DNA of 63,260 bases from Planctomycetaceae bacterium. Its GTDB lineage: Bacteria; Planctomycetota; Planctomycetia; Pirellulales; Thermoguttaceae. This document shows positions 1-9,270 of this stretch, one piece after another; positions within the stretch are counted from its first letter, which is position 1, and every line of letters begins with the position of its first letter. The stretch is from NCBI GenBank assembly GCA_021372005.1, contig JAJFVC010000095.1, positions 1 through 63,260 on the forward strand, given 5' to 3'. Below the pieces are notes generated by a model that saw only the letters and a program-made list of their open reading frames with translations, did not search any database and was not told the origin of the DNA. The translations under genes were made by a program, and so were the position numbers.

Positions 1-1071
1 CCGTTTGTGCTCTTACTGTTGGACTACTGGCCGCTGAACCGAGTGGCCACCGACCACCGTTCACTGACCACATTGCTGCTCGAAAAGCTGCCGCTGATCG
101 CCCTGTCCGCCGTCTCGTCCGCGTTGACCCATTGGGCGCAGACCGAGGCGATCGTGTCGACGGCGACCATTCCGTTGATGGACCGCGTGGCCAACGCCCT
201 GGTCGCCTACGTGGCCTATCTGGGCCAGTTTTTCTATCCGGTGGGATTGTCGGTTTTCTATCCGTATTCCAACGGTGGTCTACCCGGTTGGAAAATATTC
301 GGAGCGATGTTGTTGCTTGCAAGCATCTCGACGGCGAGTTGGCGCGCGCGGCGGCGATGTCCTTACTGGCCGGTCGGCTGGTTTTGGTATCTCGGCATGA
401 TGGTCCCCGTCATCGGGCTCGTGCAGGTCGGCTCGCAGGCCATGGCCGACCGCTATACGTATCTACCGCAGATCGGACTATCGGTCGGATTGGCGTGGGG
501 GGCGGCCGATTGGATCGGCGCGCAACCGGGTCGGCGGCGGCTTGGCGTCGCGGTGGCCGCGATCGTGACGCTCGAACTGATGATCTGCGCATGGCAACAA
601 GTGTCCTACTGGCGCGACAGCCGGTCGCTCTGGAGTCAAGCGGTGGCCCACACCTCGCGCAATGGGATCGCCCATCACCATCTCGGGCTCGCACTGCTCG
701 ATGAAAACCGCAACGACGAGGCCGCTGCGGAGTTTCGCAAGATGGTGCAGTTGAAACCCGACTTCGACGAAGCCCATCGCCTGCTGGGCGTATCGCTGGC
801 CCGCGACGGTCATTTCCAAGAAGCCGTCGATGCTTTTCAAGAGGCGTTGCGGCTGCGGCCCGACAGCATCGAAACTTACGATGGCCTAGCTTGGGCGTTG
901 GCCTGTTTGGGTCGAAAGTCCGACGCCGTCGAGGCGGCCCGACGCGCCGCCGTGTTGGCCGAACGTCGTGGCGACGTCCATGCCGCCGCCGAACTCCGAC
1001 GCCGCTGGAACGCCTACCGAAATGATCCGTCGAAAAAATCAACGCCTCACAGAGGCAACGCCGCCCCATGA
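1..1071 (+). CDS. TMTC-like membrane protein with C-terminal TPRs (5' end missing)
   Basis: The reading frame is open at base 1, so the N-terminus lies outside the window. What remains is the later membrane-helix region, including a WFWYLGMMVPVIGLVQ segment and an ADRYTYLPQIGL motif, followed by about three tetratricopeptide repeats (roughly residues 215-320 of the visible part). It is a close paralogue of the next gene: the first visible residues, PFVLLLLDYWPL, recur there. Multi-helix plus TPR architecture resembles the TMTC family of putative O-mannosyltransferases; the sugar-transfer function is inferred from architecture only. Its TGA overlaps the ATG of the next gene (ATGA), suggesting translational coupling. 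Confidence 0.8.
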   Translation, partial: PFVLLLLDYWPLNRVATDHRSLTTLLLEKLPLIALSAVSSALTHWAQTEAIVSTATIPLMDRVANALVAYVAYLGQFFYPVGLSVFYPYSNGGLPGWKIFGAMLLLASISTASWRARRRCPYWPVGWFWYLGMMVPVIGLVQVGSQAMADRYTYLPQIGLSVGLAWGAADWIGAQPGRRRLGVAVAAIVTLELMICAWQQVSYWRDSRSLWSQAVAHTSRNGIAHHHLGLALLDENRNDEAAAEFRKMVQLKPDFDEAHRLLGVSLARDGHFQEAVDAFQEALRLRPDSIETYDGLAWALACLGRKSDAVEAARRAAVLAERRGDVHAAAELRRRWNAYRNDPSKKSTPHRGNAAP

Positions 1072-3173
1072 ACGCTCAACGACGTCGAAAGCAACCGAAT
1101 CGAACGACTCCGGCGCCGATCGCCCCACCCCGGTCTTTTGCGCCGCTGGCGATTTGCGGACTGTTGGTTTTGGCGGTGTTTTTGGTGTTCGGCCGAACCG
1201 TCACGCACGATTTCCTCCACTACGACGACAACCTGTACGTCACCGAAAACCCGCGGGTCGTCGAAGGACTGTCGCTCTCGAATCTCCGTTGGGCCATGAC
1301 CGTCCCATGCGCCGGCAATTGGCATCCGATCACGCTGATTTCCCACATGATCGACTGCCAGATTTACGGTCTCCGGCCTTGGGGACACCATCTGACCAAT
1401 GTGCTGCTGCACGCGATCAACGCGGCGATCTTGTTCTTGGCGTTGCGGCGAATGACCGGGGCGACGTGGCCCAGTGCATTGGCGGCGGCACTGTTCGCCG
1501 TACATCCGCTGCGCGTCGAGTCGGTCGCCTGGGTGGCCGAACGCAAGGATCTACTCAGCGGTTTGTTTTTTATGCTCACGTTGTGGGCCTATGCGAATTA
1601 CGCACAACATCGGTTTTCGTGGCGGCGTTATCTGGCGGTCGTCGTATGGTTCGCCTTGGGGCTCATGAGCAAACCGTCGGTGGTGACGCTGCCGTTTGTG
1701 CTCTTGTTGCTGGACTACTGGCCGCTGGACAGAGTGACCGGTGACCGGTGGCCACTGTCCGCATTGCTGCTCGAAAAGTTGCCGCTGTTTCTGTTGGCCT
1801 TGGCCTCGTGCCTCGTGACGCCCTGGGCCCAAGGTTCCGCCATGATGTCGTTGGAGCTGATTCCTTTTTCGCTGCGATTGGGCAATGCGATGGTTGCTTA
1901 CGTAGCCTACCTCGGACAGTTTTTCTTTCCCGCCGGATTGGCCGTGTTCTATCCTCATCCCGGCGCGACGCTGGGCTGGGAAAAACCGCTGGCGGCGGCC
2001 GTCCTGTTGGCGATCCTCAGCATGACGACGATTCTTGCGCGGCGGCGTTCGCCTTACCTGCCGGTAGGCTGGTTCTGGTACGTCGGCATGTTGGTCCCGA
2101 TGATCGGACTGGTGCAGGTCGGCGTCCACGCGAGGGCCGATCGTTACACCTATCTTTCGCAGATTGGGCTTTGCATTGCCGTCGCCTGGGCCATGCGGCA
2201 AGCGTGCCTCGCGCGGCCGGGCTGGCGTCGGACGTGCGTCGCGGCCGCCTCTGCGGCAGTGTTGGTCCTGATGGGCTGCGCTTGGCAACAGACCGCCTCT
2301 TGGCTCAACAGCGAGACGCTTTGGCGAAAGGCCGTTCAATGCACGTCCCGCAACGCCCGGGCGCACAGCCATCTTGGCGTCGAATTGGCATCTCGCGGTC
2401 AGTTGGACGCCGCGATGGCCGAATATCGCGCGGCGTTGGACGTCAAGCCGGATTACACCGACGCCTTGAACAATCTCGGCGCGGCGCTGTCGCAACAAGG
2501 GCGGACCGACGCGGCCATCCAACAGTTTAAAAAAGTGTTGACGATCGATCCTCAGTACGCCAAAGCGCATTTCAACTGGGGAACGGCGCTAGCCCAGCAA
2601 GGACAAAACGACGCGGCAGCCCGGCAATTTCGACAAGCGTTGGAGACCGATCCCGACATGGACGGTGCGCGTTACAGCCTGGGCGTCGCGTTGGCCGCCT
2701 GCGGACGAAACGACGACGCGATCGACGAGTTTCGCAAAGTCCTTCAACGAAGGCCGACGCTGACCGACGCCCATTTTAATCTCGGCGCGCTGCTGAGCGA
2801 ACGCGGTGATTTCGAGGAGGCGCTCGCGCATTGGTGCGAGGCGATCCGCCAACGGCCCGACGACGTCGGTGCCCTGGACCAAGCCGCCTGGACGTTGGCC
2901 ACCTGTCCGAAGGCATCCGTGCGCAACGGGGCCGAGGCCATTCAACTCGCGCGTCGCGCGGTCGAGCTGTCCGGCGGCCGTGATCCGACACGGTTGGACA
3001 CGCTCGGCGCGGCAATGGCCGAAGCGGGCCGGTTCGACGAAGCGCAAGCGATTGCCCGACAGGCGATCCGCCTGGCCACCGAACAACATCAGACCGATCT
3101 GGTCCGGTCGGTTCGCATACGATTGTCGCTTTACGAGAAAAAACAACCCTATCGCGAACAGCCCCAACAGTGA
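1068..3173 (+). CDS. TMTC-like TPR membrane protein
   Basis: This 701-residue protein has an N-terminal helix, then a lumen-type loop with HYDDNLYVTENPR near residue 50, several more membrane helices to about residue 410, and about six TPR units from 425 to 640. The segment FAVHPLRVESVAWVAERKD near residue 145 matches the conserved loop of TMTC-type transmembrane mannosyltransferases, with the acidic DD motif in the first loop. In that family the membrane part transfers mannose from a lipid carrier; in bacteria the acceptor is unknown. It follows the partial paralogue with a 4-bp ATGA overlap, so the two are a tandem duplication in one operon. Planctomycetes carry many such proteins. Function is inferred; the membrane-plus-TPR layout is plain. 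Confidence 0.8.
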   Translation: MNAQRRRKQPNRTTPAPIAPPRSFAPLAICGLLVLAVFLVFGRTVTHDFLHYDDNLYVTENPRVVEGLSLSNLRWAMTVPCAGNWHPITLISHMIDCQIYGLRPWGHHLTNVLLHAINAAILFLALRRMTGATWPSALAAALFAVHPLRVESVAWVAERKDLLSGLFFMLTLWAYANYAQHRFSWRRYLAVVVWFALGLMSKPSVVTLPFVLLLLDYWPLDRVTGDRWPLSALLLEKLPLFLLALASCLVTPWAQGSAMMSLELIPFSLRLGNAMVAYVAYLGQFFFPAGLAVFYPHPGATLGWEKPLAAAVLLAILSMTTILARRRSPYLPVGWFWYVGMLVPMIGLVQVGVHARADRYTYLSQIGLCIAVAWAMRQACLARPGWRRTCVAAASAAVLVLMGCAWQQTASWLNSETLWRKAVQCTSRNARAHSHLGVELASRGQLDAAMAEYRAALDVKPDYTDALNNLGAALSQQGRTDAAIQQFKKVLTIDPQYAKAHFNWGTALAQQGQNDAAARQFRQALETDPDMDGARYSLGVALAACGRNDDAIDEFRKVLQRRPTLTDAHFNLGALLSERGDFEEALAHWCEAIRQRPDDVGALDQAAWTLATCPKASVRNGAEAIQLARRAVELSGGRDPTRLDTLGAAMAEAGRFDEAQAIARQAIRLATEQHQTDLVRSVRIRLSLYEKKQPYREQPQQ

Positions 3174-3224
3174 AATTGCGGCGCAATGGCCGGCGGCTCA
3201 GCCCATCGCAAAAAGGTCGCGGCG

Positions 3225-5714
3225 TCAGGCGGTCTTTCGTCGGCGGTGCAGCGAAACGCCCGCCCAACCCGCCAGCGCGACCGCGGCCAGCCCGGAAAAC
3301 CGCAGTCCCCAAGCAAAACTGCGAGGCTCGTAGCGAAACTCCAGCGTGCGGCGGCCTTTCGGCGCGACGACGCCGCGCAGTGCGTGGTCGGTCCGCAACA
3401 CCGGGACCGGTTTTCCGTCGAGATAGGCGTTCCAACCCGCGTCCCACAGATCGGCGAGCACGACCAGGCCCGGCGTTTCCATGTCCAACGAAATCGTGAC
3501 GCGGCTGGGGATTTCTTCGACGATTTTGGCTTTGCCGCGGCAGCGTTCGGGCAGTTCGACCGGCTGCTCAACGTAGGCGACCTGTCGAGGATTGAACCCG
3601 AGGTTGCCCAAGCGAACCAGCCGCTCGGCGTCGTCGGCGACCGTTTCGACCCGCTCGGGCACGAACGCTCGCGGCAAAACGTTCGGATTCGGCACGACCC
3701 AATAGTCGGGACTGGTGAATTGCGGCCGAAGCGGCGACCGCGGCTCTCCCCGAAACACCAACCAACGGACGTTCAACAGGTCCAGCACCGGCGGAAGCCG
3801 CAAGTCGCCCTGCGGCGAGACGCGGATCTGCGGAATGAACCATTGCGTCATCGCGTACATGGGCGACGCGGTGTTCGGCGCAACGGCCAGGTGCATCAGG
3901 TCCATCAATCGTGCGGGATCGACAGCGTCGTAGCCGCGGATGTCGCGGAGTCCATGCGTTTCGGCCAGCGCCGCCGGCAGACATCCGACGCCCAAGATTC
4001 GTCCCGGCCCGGCGGCCGCGGTTTGTTCCAAGGCGGGGATTCGCGGATAATACAGCGACGGATCGCACTGCGCGCTGCGTCCGAAAGCAAACCAAACCAG
4101 ATCGGCCACCATCAGGCCTGCCAATGCCGGCAACAGCCATCGCGAAGTTTTTTGCCGCCAAATCAACAGCCACGCCGCCGAACCGGCCAGACACAAGGCG
4201 GCCGCCGCGGCGTAGTTGGTCGAAAAACCCGCCTGAATGCGGCGCACGCTCGCCACGTCGGGCACGCGAGGCACCTGCTGGCCCGAACGAACGGCCCCTT
4301 CCAAGTGCGTGGCGATCGGCTCCGGCGGCACGACCGTCCGACAAACGCACCAAAGCGACATCGCAATCAGCAGGCCCGTCCAGACGGCAAACCACCAACG
4401 AGGCCGAACCTCATTGCGCCACAGCGAGTCCAACCCAACGGCCGCCATCGCCAGCAGCGCCATCGATGTAGCAAACGTGAATCGATTGTGCGACATCATT
4501 TTCAAACCCGGCAGCCGCAGCACATCGACCACCAGCGGAATGTCCAAGCACCAACTGACGCCGAGCACGGCCAAAATCGCCCAAAACACGTTGATCGAAC
4601 GATGCCGGCGGCTGCACCAAGCCAACGGCGCGGCCAACAACGTCAGCAGCAAGCCGGTGTAGGTCGTCGACGCGCTCTCCAACTGGTTGCCTTGGCCTTT
4701 GGGAAAGATCGGAAAACTGCCGGTTTGGGTTGAACCGTACACGTCGGGCAGAACGATTTCAGGCAGTGCTTCGAGGCCCACCGGCGGACGTTCTTCCTCG
4801 CCTTGGCTGCGTCGCACCATGCGCGAGCCGGTCCGCGAGTACTCGACGATCGGCAACCAGTAGGGCGAGGCCAACAGAATGCCCAGCAGCCAACCGATCG
4901 TCACCGCCGCCAATGCCGGCCATGCCGCCCGGCTGAAACACTGCCGGCCATATTGATCGATCCAACACCAAACGGCGTACAGCCCCGACGTCAGCAACAC
5001 TTGGGCGGACACGTCCAGTTGTCCGCTGATCAGCAACAGCCCGGTGGCAACGGCCAGCGACGGCGCCGCCCAAGGGCCCGTTCGACGAACGGTTCGATCG
5101 ACGGCCAACAACAGCCACGGCAACCACGCCACGGCGAACACCGGGCCATAGCCTTGCCAAAAGACAAAAAAGCCCGCCATCGGCCAGCACCATGCCGCAA
5201 TGGTTGCAGGCCAGGGACCTACATGCAGCCCGTAACGACAAAACAGATACGCGCCCACACCGACCCACAGCGCCAATGACAACTGGCTCCAGGCCAACGT
5301 GACCGGCGAGGTGATCCAATAGCCTAGTAGCTCGAACGGCGAATATTTGGAAAAGCCCGCGAACGGACAGCCGGCAAACTGATACGGCATCCAAAGCGGC
5401 AGCCGCCCGGCGTGAAACTCCCGGCCTGCATACTGGCGATTCGGCTCGCCCATCAAAACCAGATCCGACCGCACGAAATTATGCGGCGACAAGCTCTCGG
5501 TCTCCGGCGATCGCGGCAGATAGACGCCGGGACTCGCCAAAAAATCCAACGGCAGAAGAACCTTCCACCCAACCAGCGACGGACCGAACAAAATCACTTG
5601 GCAGACGACGATTCCGGCCGCAATCCACGCCGCACGGATCCACGGCCGATCGACGCGCGGCGAGGCGTCTTGCGCTTGCGGAGAATGGGAAATGGATTGT
5701 TTTGTTTTCTTCAT
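3225..5714 (-). CDS. YfhO-like multi-pass membrane protein
   Basis: An 829-residue polytopic protein with an N-terminal helix (about residues 25-47), a LPLDFLASPGVYLPRS loop, a dozen or so hydrophobic segments, and a C-terminal soluble part rich in beta-type sequence ending in one more helix before RRRKTA. This is the layout of YfhO-family proteins, which resemble lipid-linked-sugar glycosyltransferases; Bacillus YfhO takes part in glycosylating cell-wall polymers. The frame is open 54 codons further upstream, but I place the start at the ATG at 5714 because the upstream stretch is Cys/Arg-rich, not hydrophobic, and overlaps a good -10 element at 5802-5807. It is convergent with the TMTC-like gene (51 bp apart), which also suggests a local theme of surface glycosylation. 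Confidence 0.75.
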   Translation of the reverse strand: MKKTKQSISHSPQAQDASPRVDRPWIRAAWIAAGIVVCQVILFGPSLVGWKVLLPLDFLASPGVYLPRSPETESLSPHNFVRSDLVLMGEPNRQYAGREFHAGRLPLWMPYQFAGCPFAGFSKYSPFELLGYWITSPVTLAWSQLSLALWVGVGAYLFCRYGLHVGPWPATIAAWCWPMAGFFVFWQGYGPVFAVAWLPWLLLAVDRTVRRTGPWAAPSLAVATGLLLISGQLDVSAQVLLTSGLYAVWCWIDQYGRQCFSRAAWPALAAVTIGWLLGILLASPYWLPIVEYSRTGSRMVRRSQGEEERPPVGLEALPEIVLPDVYGSTQTGSFPIFPKGQGNQLESASTTYTGLLLTLLAAPLAWCSRRHRSINVFWAILAVLGVSWCLDIPLVVDVLRLPGLKMMSHNRFTFATSMALLAMAAVGLDSLWRNEVRPRWWFAVWTGLLIAMSLWCVCRTVVPPEPIATHLEGAVRSGQQVPRVPDVASVRRIQAGFSTNYAAAAALCLAGSAAWLLIWRQKTSRWLLPALAGLMVADLVWFAFGRSAQCDPSLYYPRIPALEQTAAAGPGRILGVGCLPAALAETHGLRDIRGYDAVDPARLMDLMHLAVAPNTASPMYAMTQWFIPQIRVSPQGDLRLPPVLDLLNVRWLVFRGEPRSPLRPQFTSPDYWVVPNPNVLPRAFVPERVETVADDAERLVRLGNLGFNPRQVAYVEQPVELPERCRGKAKIVEEIPSRVTISLDMETPGLVVLADLWDAGWNAYLDGKPVPVLRTDHALRGVVAPKGRRTLEFRYEPRSFAWGLRFSGLAAVALAGWAGVSLHRRRKTA

Positions 5715-5801
5715 GTTGCGTTGGTCGGCCAGGAATCGTCGCGTGCGAAAGTTGTTTTTCTTACAAAAAGACGAGAGGCGGCCCCAAAAACCTCGGTCGG
5801 C

Positions 5802-5810
5802 ATTATAGCA
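5802..5810 (-). promoter_or_regulatory. Extended -10 promoter element of the YfhO-like gene
   Basis: Read on the minus strand this is TGCTATAAT, a perfect TATAAT preceded by an extended -10 TG. No good -35 hexamer lies 17 bp upstream. It sits about 90 bp before the ATG at 5714, giving a leader of roughly 80 nt and supporting the shorter start of the YfhO-like gene. Confidence 0.5.
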
Positions 5811-5912
5811 GCTTGCCGAAAATTGGGAGCCCCAAAAGTCGGCAAAAAAGGGACACAGTCGCCGCGGGCGACCCAACGCGAGAAACCGCGCGAGAAAGCC
5901 GTGAATGGCCGG

Positions 5913-7730
5913 TCAGCCGGCGGCCTGACGATTGGCCCGACGCCGATCGGTTTCCTTCAGCAGAATTTTGCGCAACCGAATCAAACTGGGCGTCACCTCG
6001 ATCAACTCGTCGTCGGCGATGAACTCCAGCGCCTCTTCCAGCGACATTTTGCGGGCCGGCTTCAAAAGAATGTTGCGATCGTGGCCCACGGCGCGCATGT
6101 TCGACAGCTTCTTTTCCTTCGTCGGATTGACGTTCATGTCCTCCGGCCGGCTGTTCTCGCCGACGATCATCCCCTCGTAGACCACATCGCCGGGCGACAC
6201 GTGCAACTCGGCCCGCTGCTGAAGGCTGTCGAGCCCGAACGCCACCGCCTTGCCCGCGGCGATCGACACCAGCACGCCGGTCGAGCGACCGGGGATCGAT
6301 TCGGCCATGGGCCGATAGTCATCGAACCGATGATGGATCACCGCCGTGCCTTGCGTGGCGTTGAGCAACCGGGTCCGCAGACCGATCAACCCTCGGGCGG
6401 GGATCGAAAAAATCATGAACGTATAGTCGTTGTGCGAGGTCATTTCGACCAACTGGGCCCGGCGCTCGCCGACCAGCTCCATCACCGGACCGGTCCGTTC
6501 GGACGGCGTCTCGACCACCAGCGTCTCGAACGGCTCGCACATCTGGCCGTCGATCTCGCGGAAAATCACCTGCGGCTTGCCCACCGACAGTTCGTAGCTC
6601 TCGCGCCGCATGGTCTCGATCAGCACGGACAGATGGAGAATGCCGCGACCGGCGACCGAAAACTGCTCGGTGCCCGGAATCGGTTCGACCCGCAAGGCCA
6701 CGTTGCGTTCCAGCTCGCGCATCAACCGATCGCGCAGGTGGCGACTGGTCAAGTATTTTCCTTCGCGTCCGGCCAGCGGCGACGAATTGACGCCGAAGGT
6801 CATTTTCAGCGTCGGCTCGTCCACTTTCAAACGAGGCAGCGCGTGCGGCTCGGTCGGCGAAGCCACGGTGTCGCCGATCTCGACGCCTTCGAGCCCAACG
6901 ATCGCGCAAATGTCGCCGGCGTCCACTTCGTGCACCTCGACGCGGCCGAGATCCTCGAACACGTAGACCGACACGGCCTTGGTCGCCACGATCCGATCGT
7001 CGGCCTGCATCAGTGCGACGTTCTGACCTTTGCGAATCGTGCCCGACTGCACTCGGCCGATGGCGATCCGCCCGACGTAATCGGACCAGTCGAGCGTGGT
7101 GACCAACATCTGTAAAGGCAGCTCAATATCAACGTCCGGACCGGGGATTTTTTCCAAAATCAGGTCCATCAGCGGTTGAATGCTGTCGCTGGGCTTGGCC
7201 GGATCGTCCGTGGCGAAACCCAACTTCGAGCTGGCGAACAGATACGGAAAATCGGCCAGCGTGTCGTCGGCGCCCAACTGCAAAAACAGATCCAACACCT
7301 CGTCGACCACTTCGTGCGGCCGGGCGTCGGGCCGGTCGATCTTGTTGATCACGACGATCGGACGCAAACCGCACTCGAACGCCTTGCCCAACACGAACCG
7401 GGTTTGCGGCATCGGGCCCTCGGCCGCGTCGACCAACACCAATGCGCCGTCGGCCATGCGCAACACCCGCTCCACCTCGCCGCCGAAATCGGCGTGGCCG
7501 GGCGTGTCGATGATGTTGATTTTCACGCCTTGGTACGGAATCGCGATATTTTTGGCCAGAATCGTGATACCGCGTTCCCGCTCCAGATCGTTCGAGTCGA
7601 GGATCTGTTCGCCGACCAGTTGGGTATCTCGGAATCGGCCGCTTTGTCGCAACATGCAATCGACCAAGCTGGTTTTGCCATGGTCGACGTGCGCGATGAT
7701 GGCTACGTTGCGGATGTCAGTGCGGCGCAT
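5913..7730 (-). CDS. typA: Translational GTPase TypA/BipA
   Basis: A ribosome-binding GTPase of the EF-G/LepA superfamily, 605 residues, the usual length. The P-loop AHVDHGKTSL lies at residues 14-23, the switch II DTPGHADFGGEV near 76-87, and the NKID specificity motif near 130. Domain II, the EF-G-like domain III/V region and the TypA-specific C-terminus (GRGILHLSVL, then ARGLIGLRTR, and the DDELIEVTPSLIRLRK end) are all present. TypA supports ribosome assembly and growth under stress, notably cold. It stands alone with its own start at 7730; neither neighbour is obviously linked in function. No frameshift or missing motif is seen. Confidence 0.97.
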   Translation of the reverse strand: MRRTDIRNVAIIAHVDHGKTSLVDCMLRQSGRFRDTQLVGEQILDSNDLERERGITILAKNIAIPYQGVKINIIDTPGHADFGGEVERVLRMADGALVLVDAAEGPMPQTRFVLGKAFECGLRPIVVINKIDRPDARPHEVVDEVLDLFLQLGADDTLADFPYLFASSKLGFATDDPAKPSDSIQPLMDLILEKIPGPDVDIELPLQMLVTTLDWSDYVGRIAIGRVQSGTIRKGQNVALMQADDRIVATKAVSVYVFEDLGRVEVHEVDAGDICAIVGLEGVEIGDTVASPTEPHALPRLKVDEPTLKMTFGVNSSPLAGREGKYLTSRHLRDRLMRELERNVALRVEPIPGTEQFSVAGRGILHLSVLIETMRRESYELSVGKPQVIFREIDGQMCEPFETLVVETPSERTGPVMELVGERRAQLVEMTSHNDYTFMIFSIPARGLIGLRTRLLNATQGTAVIHHRFDDYRPMAESIPGRSTGVLVSIAAGKAVAFGLDSLQQRAELHVSPGDVVYEGMIVGENSRPEDMNVNPTKEKKLSNMRAVGHDRNILLKPARKMSLEEALEFIADDELIEVTPSLIRLRKILLKETDRRRANRQAAG

Positions 7731-7951
7731 GAGGGCAGCGGGGGTAAAAACCGAACTACGGCGGACCCAACGTGGCGCACAACCTGCAAAACCACGCGAT
7801 TTCCGACGCGCCGGCGATGAATGGAATCGGTTGGAGCCAGTGCGAAACCAATCAGCCTAGCAGTCCGGACCGTAAGGCGTCAAGCGGACCGTGCCTTAAA
7901 ATGCACAAGATTCCATGGACAAAATCGGAAATTCTAGATAAAATAACGTCC

Positions 7952-8203
7952 ATGACTTTGCAAACTTACAATCCCGACCAACTTGACCGGCTTACTCTGC
8001 GGATGTTGGATTTGGCCGCAATTCTGCGGCAAATGGCCAACCGAAGCCGAGAGCACGGCATTGCCGACTTCCCGCTGCACGACAAAAAGGCCCTGGAATG
8101 GTGCATTAATTTGGAACAATGGGCCCAAAAAACGCAGGCGGACTTGGAGGTGCGAATCCTCCAACAAAAGTCAGACCGCCGCAGCCGCGGCGCCTCGCAT
8201 TAG
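7952..8203 (+). CDS. Small conserved-looking hypothetical protein
   Basis: An 83-residue soluble, largely helical protein, starting MTLQTYNPDQLDRL and containing FPLHDKKALEWC followed by a charged helix. The frame extends further upstream to 7772, but codons before 7952 look non-coding in composition; an ATG at 7901 is an alternative start. Two amphipathic helices with a Trp/Cys centre are visible, with no signal peptide or membrane helix. It resembles small planctomycete proteins I have a vague memory of, but I know no function. It lies between typA (divergent) and a poorly coding stretch. Confidence 0.6.
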   Translation: MTLQTYNPDQLDRLTLRMLDLAAILRQMANRSREHGIADFPLHDKKALEWCINLEQWAQKTQADLEVRILQQKSDRRSRGASH

Positions 8204-8490
8204 GGCGCATTTCACAAACCTTTAGCGTGTCGATCGCTTTCGGAACCGCAGACTCACGCTGCCGATAACGCTACACGTTCGCGCGACACGCACTCAATGC
8301 CGGCGCGGCTTTAAAATCCAGACCGGATCGCCTTCCAAGAGAGGTTGCGGAGATGGCGAAATTTTGGGCGATTAGGTAATCCAATGCGTCCATGCCGGTC
8401 GAAGAACCCGAAGCCGATGGGGTTCAGCCGTCGCACGGTGCGGGCCGATGGGAAGTGGAGGACTCACAAGTTTGCCCCCCGAGACCCGCC

Positions 8491-8598
8491 ATGCCCGTCG
8501 AAATCGTCTATCCCGTCGTCGGTGCGAGCTTTTTGGCGATCTGCTTTTTGGCCACCGAAATCCTTGTGCAGACGCACCGTAAAAAGGCTCGCGACTAG
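8491..8598 (+). CDS. Possible 35-residue single-helix membrane peptide
   Basis: An ATG at 8491 opens a short frame, MPVEIVYPVVGASFLA..., that encodes one clear membrane helix (about residues 6-26) followed by a positively charged tail QTHRKKARD. This is the classic shape of a small membrane peptide with its C-terminus inside. There is no good ribosome binding site just upstream (GGAGG lies about 30 nt away), and the frame could be read from an upstream start at 8392. Treat as a candidate only. Confidence 0.35.
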   Translation: MPVEIVYPVVGASFLAICFLATEILVQTHRKKARD

Positions 8599-8750
8599 GG
8601 CCTCGCATTCTGGTTGGTCTGCCTGAAAGGTCGTCGGCTTGGCTGATCGCGGGCGATTTCTCACTCAGCGCGCGTGGCATCCCCAAGGGAGAAACCAACT
8701 GGAACCCGTCGCACGGCTCCCTTTTTCGCGGGAAACTCCAAAAGACCGCG

Positions 8751-9083
8751 TCAAGCCGCTTCGGCCGACGGTTGCGACTCGCCCAGCGTGCGTTTGTATT
8801 GCAGGGCGTCAAGCAACTCGGCCAGGGTGAGCGTCCGGCTGTCAAACTCCAAAGGAATTTCCATGCCGGGATCGCAAACCACGTCGACCGTGCCGTCTTC
8901 GCCTAGCAGGGGGTCAAACTCCCGAAGCAGCCCATCTTGTACGGCTTGACGGACCAGATGCCCCCGGGTGGCTGAGACCTCATGAGAGCGTTCGCCCAAG
9001 CTGTCGGCCGCCCGTTTGGCCAATGCCGGCAAATACTCGCTGGGGATCTCGATAACCTTGGGGACATAGACCTTGATTTGCAT
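8751..9083 (-). CDS. Hypothetical protein
   Basis: A 110-residue soluble protein starting MQIKVYVPKVIEIPSEYLP. The ATG at 9083 is chosen over upstream codons because AGGAG lies about 9 nt before it. The N-terminal half has beta-type sequence followed by a helix with AALAKRAADSLGERSHE-like charge; the middle (VDVVCDPGMEIPLEFD) is acidic and the end is Ala/Glu-rich. No family recognised. It is transcribed in the same direction as metX downstream (9271 and below is across a 187-bp gap on the other side), so no operon link is evident. Confidence 0.6.
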   Translation of the reverse strand: MQIKVYVPKVIEIPSEYLPALAKRAADSLGERSHEVSATRGHLVRQAVQDGLLREFDPLLGEDGTVDVVCDPGMEIPLEFDSRTLTLAELLDALQYKRTLGESQPSAEAA

Positions 9084-9270
9084 AGTGTCGGACTCCTGGA
9101 GAGAAAGCCACGGCGACAATCGACGTTGCCCCATGAGAAGGAAACAAGTCAACCGTCTCGGCCGCGCAAGCCTGTATCACGTATCGGCACGCCAGGAATG
9201 CCGATTGCACCGTTTTTGCCGGAAATCTTTTCGGGCCGATGTCCAGACGGTTTTTTCTTTCGGGAGAGCC

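Noticed and set aside
3186-4733. Long open frame on the plus strand over the YfhO-like gene
   Set aside because: Composition is Arg/Gln/His-rich with no domain; it is the mirror of the minus-strand gene in high-GC DNA.
7939-7944. TAAAAT as a -10 for the small gene at 7952
   Set aside because: It lies 7 bp before the start codon, which would leave almost no leader, and no -35 was found at the right distance.
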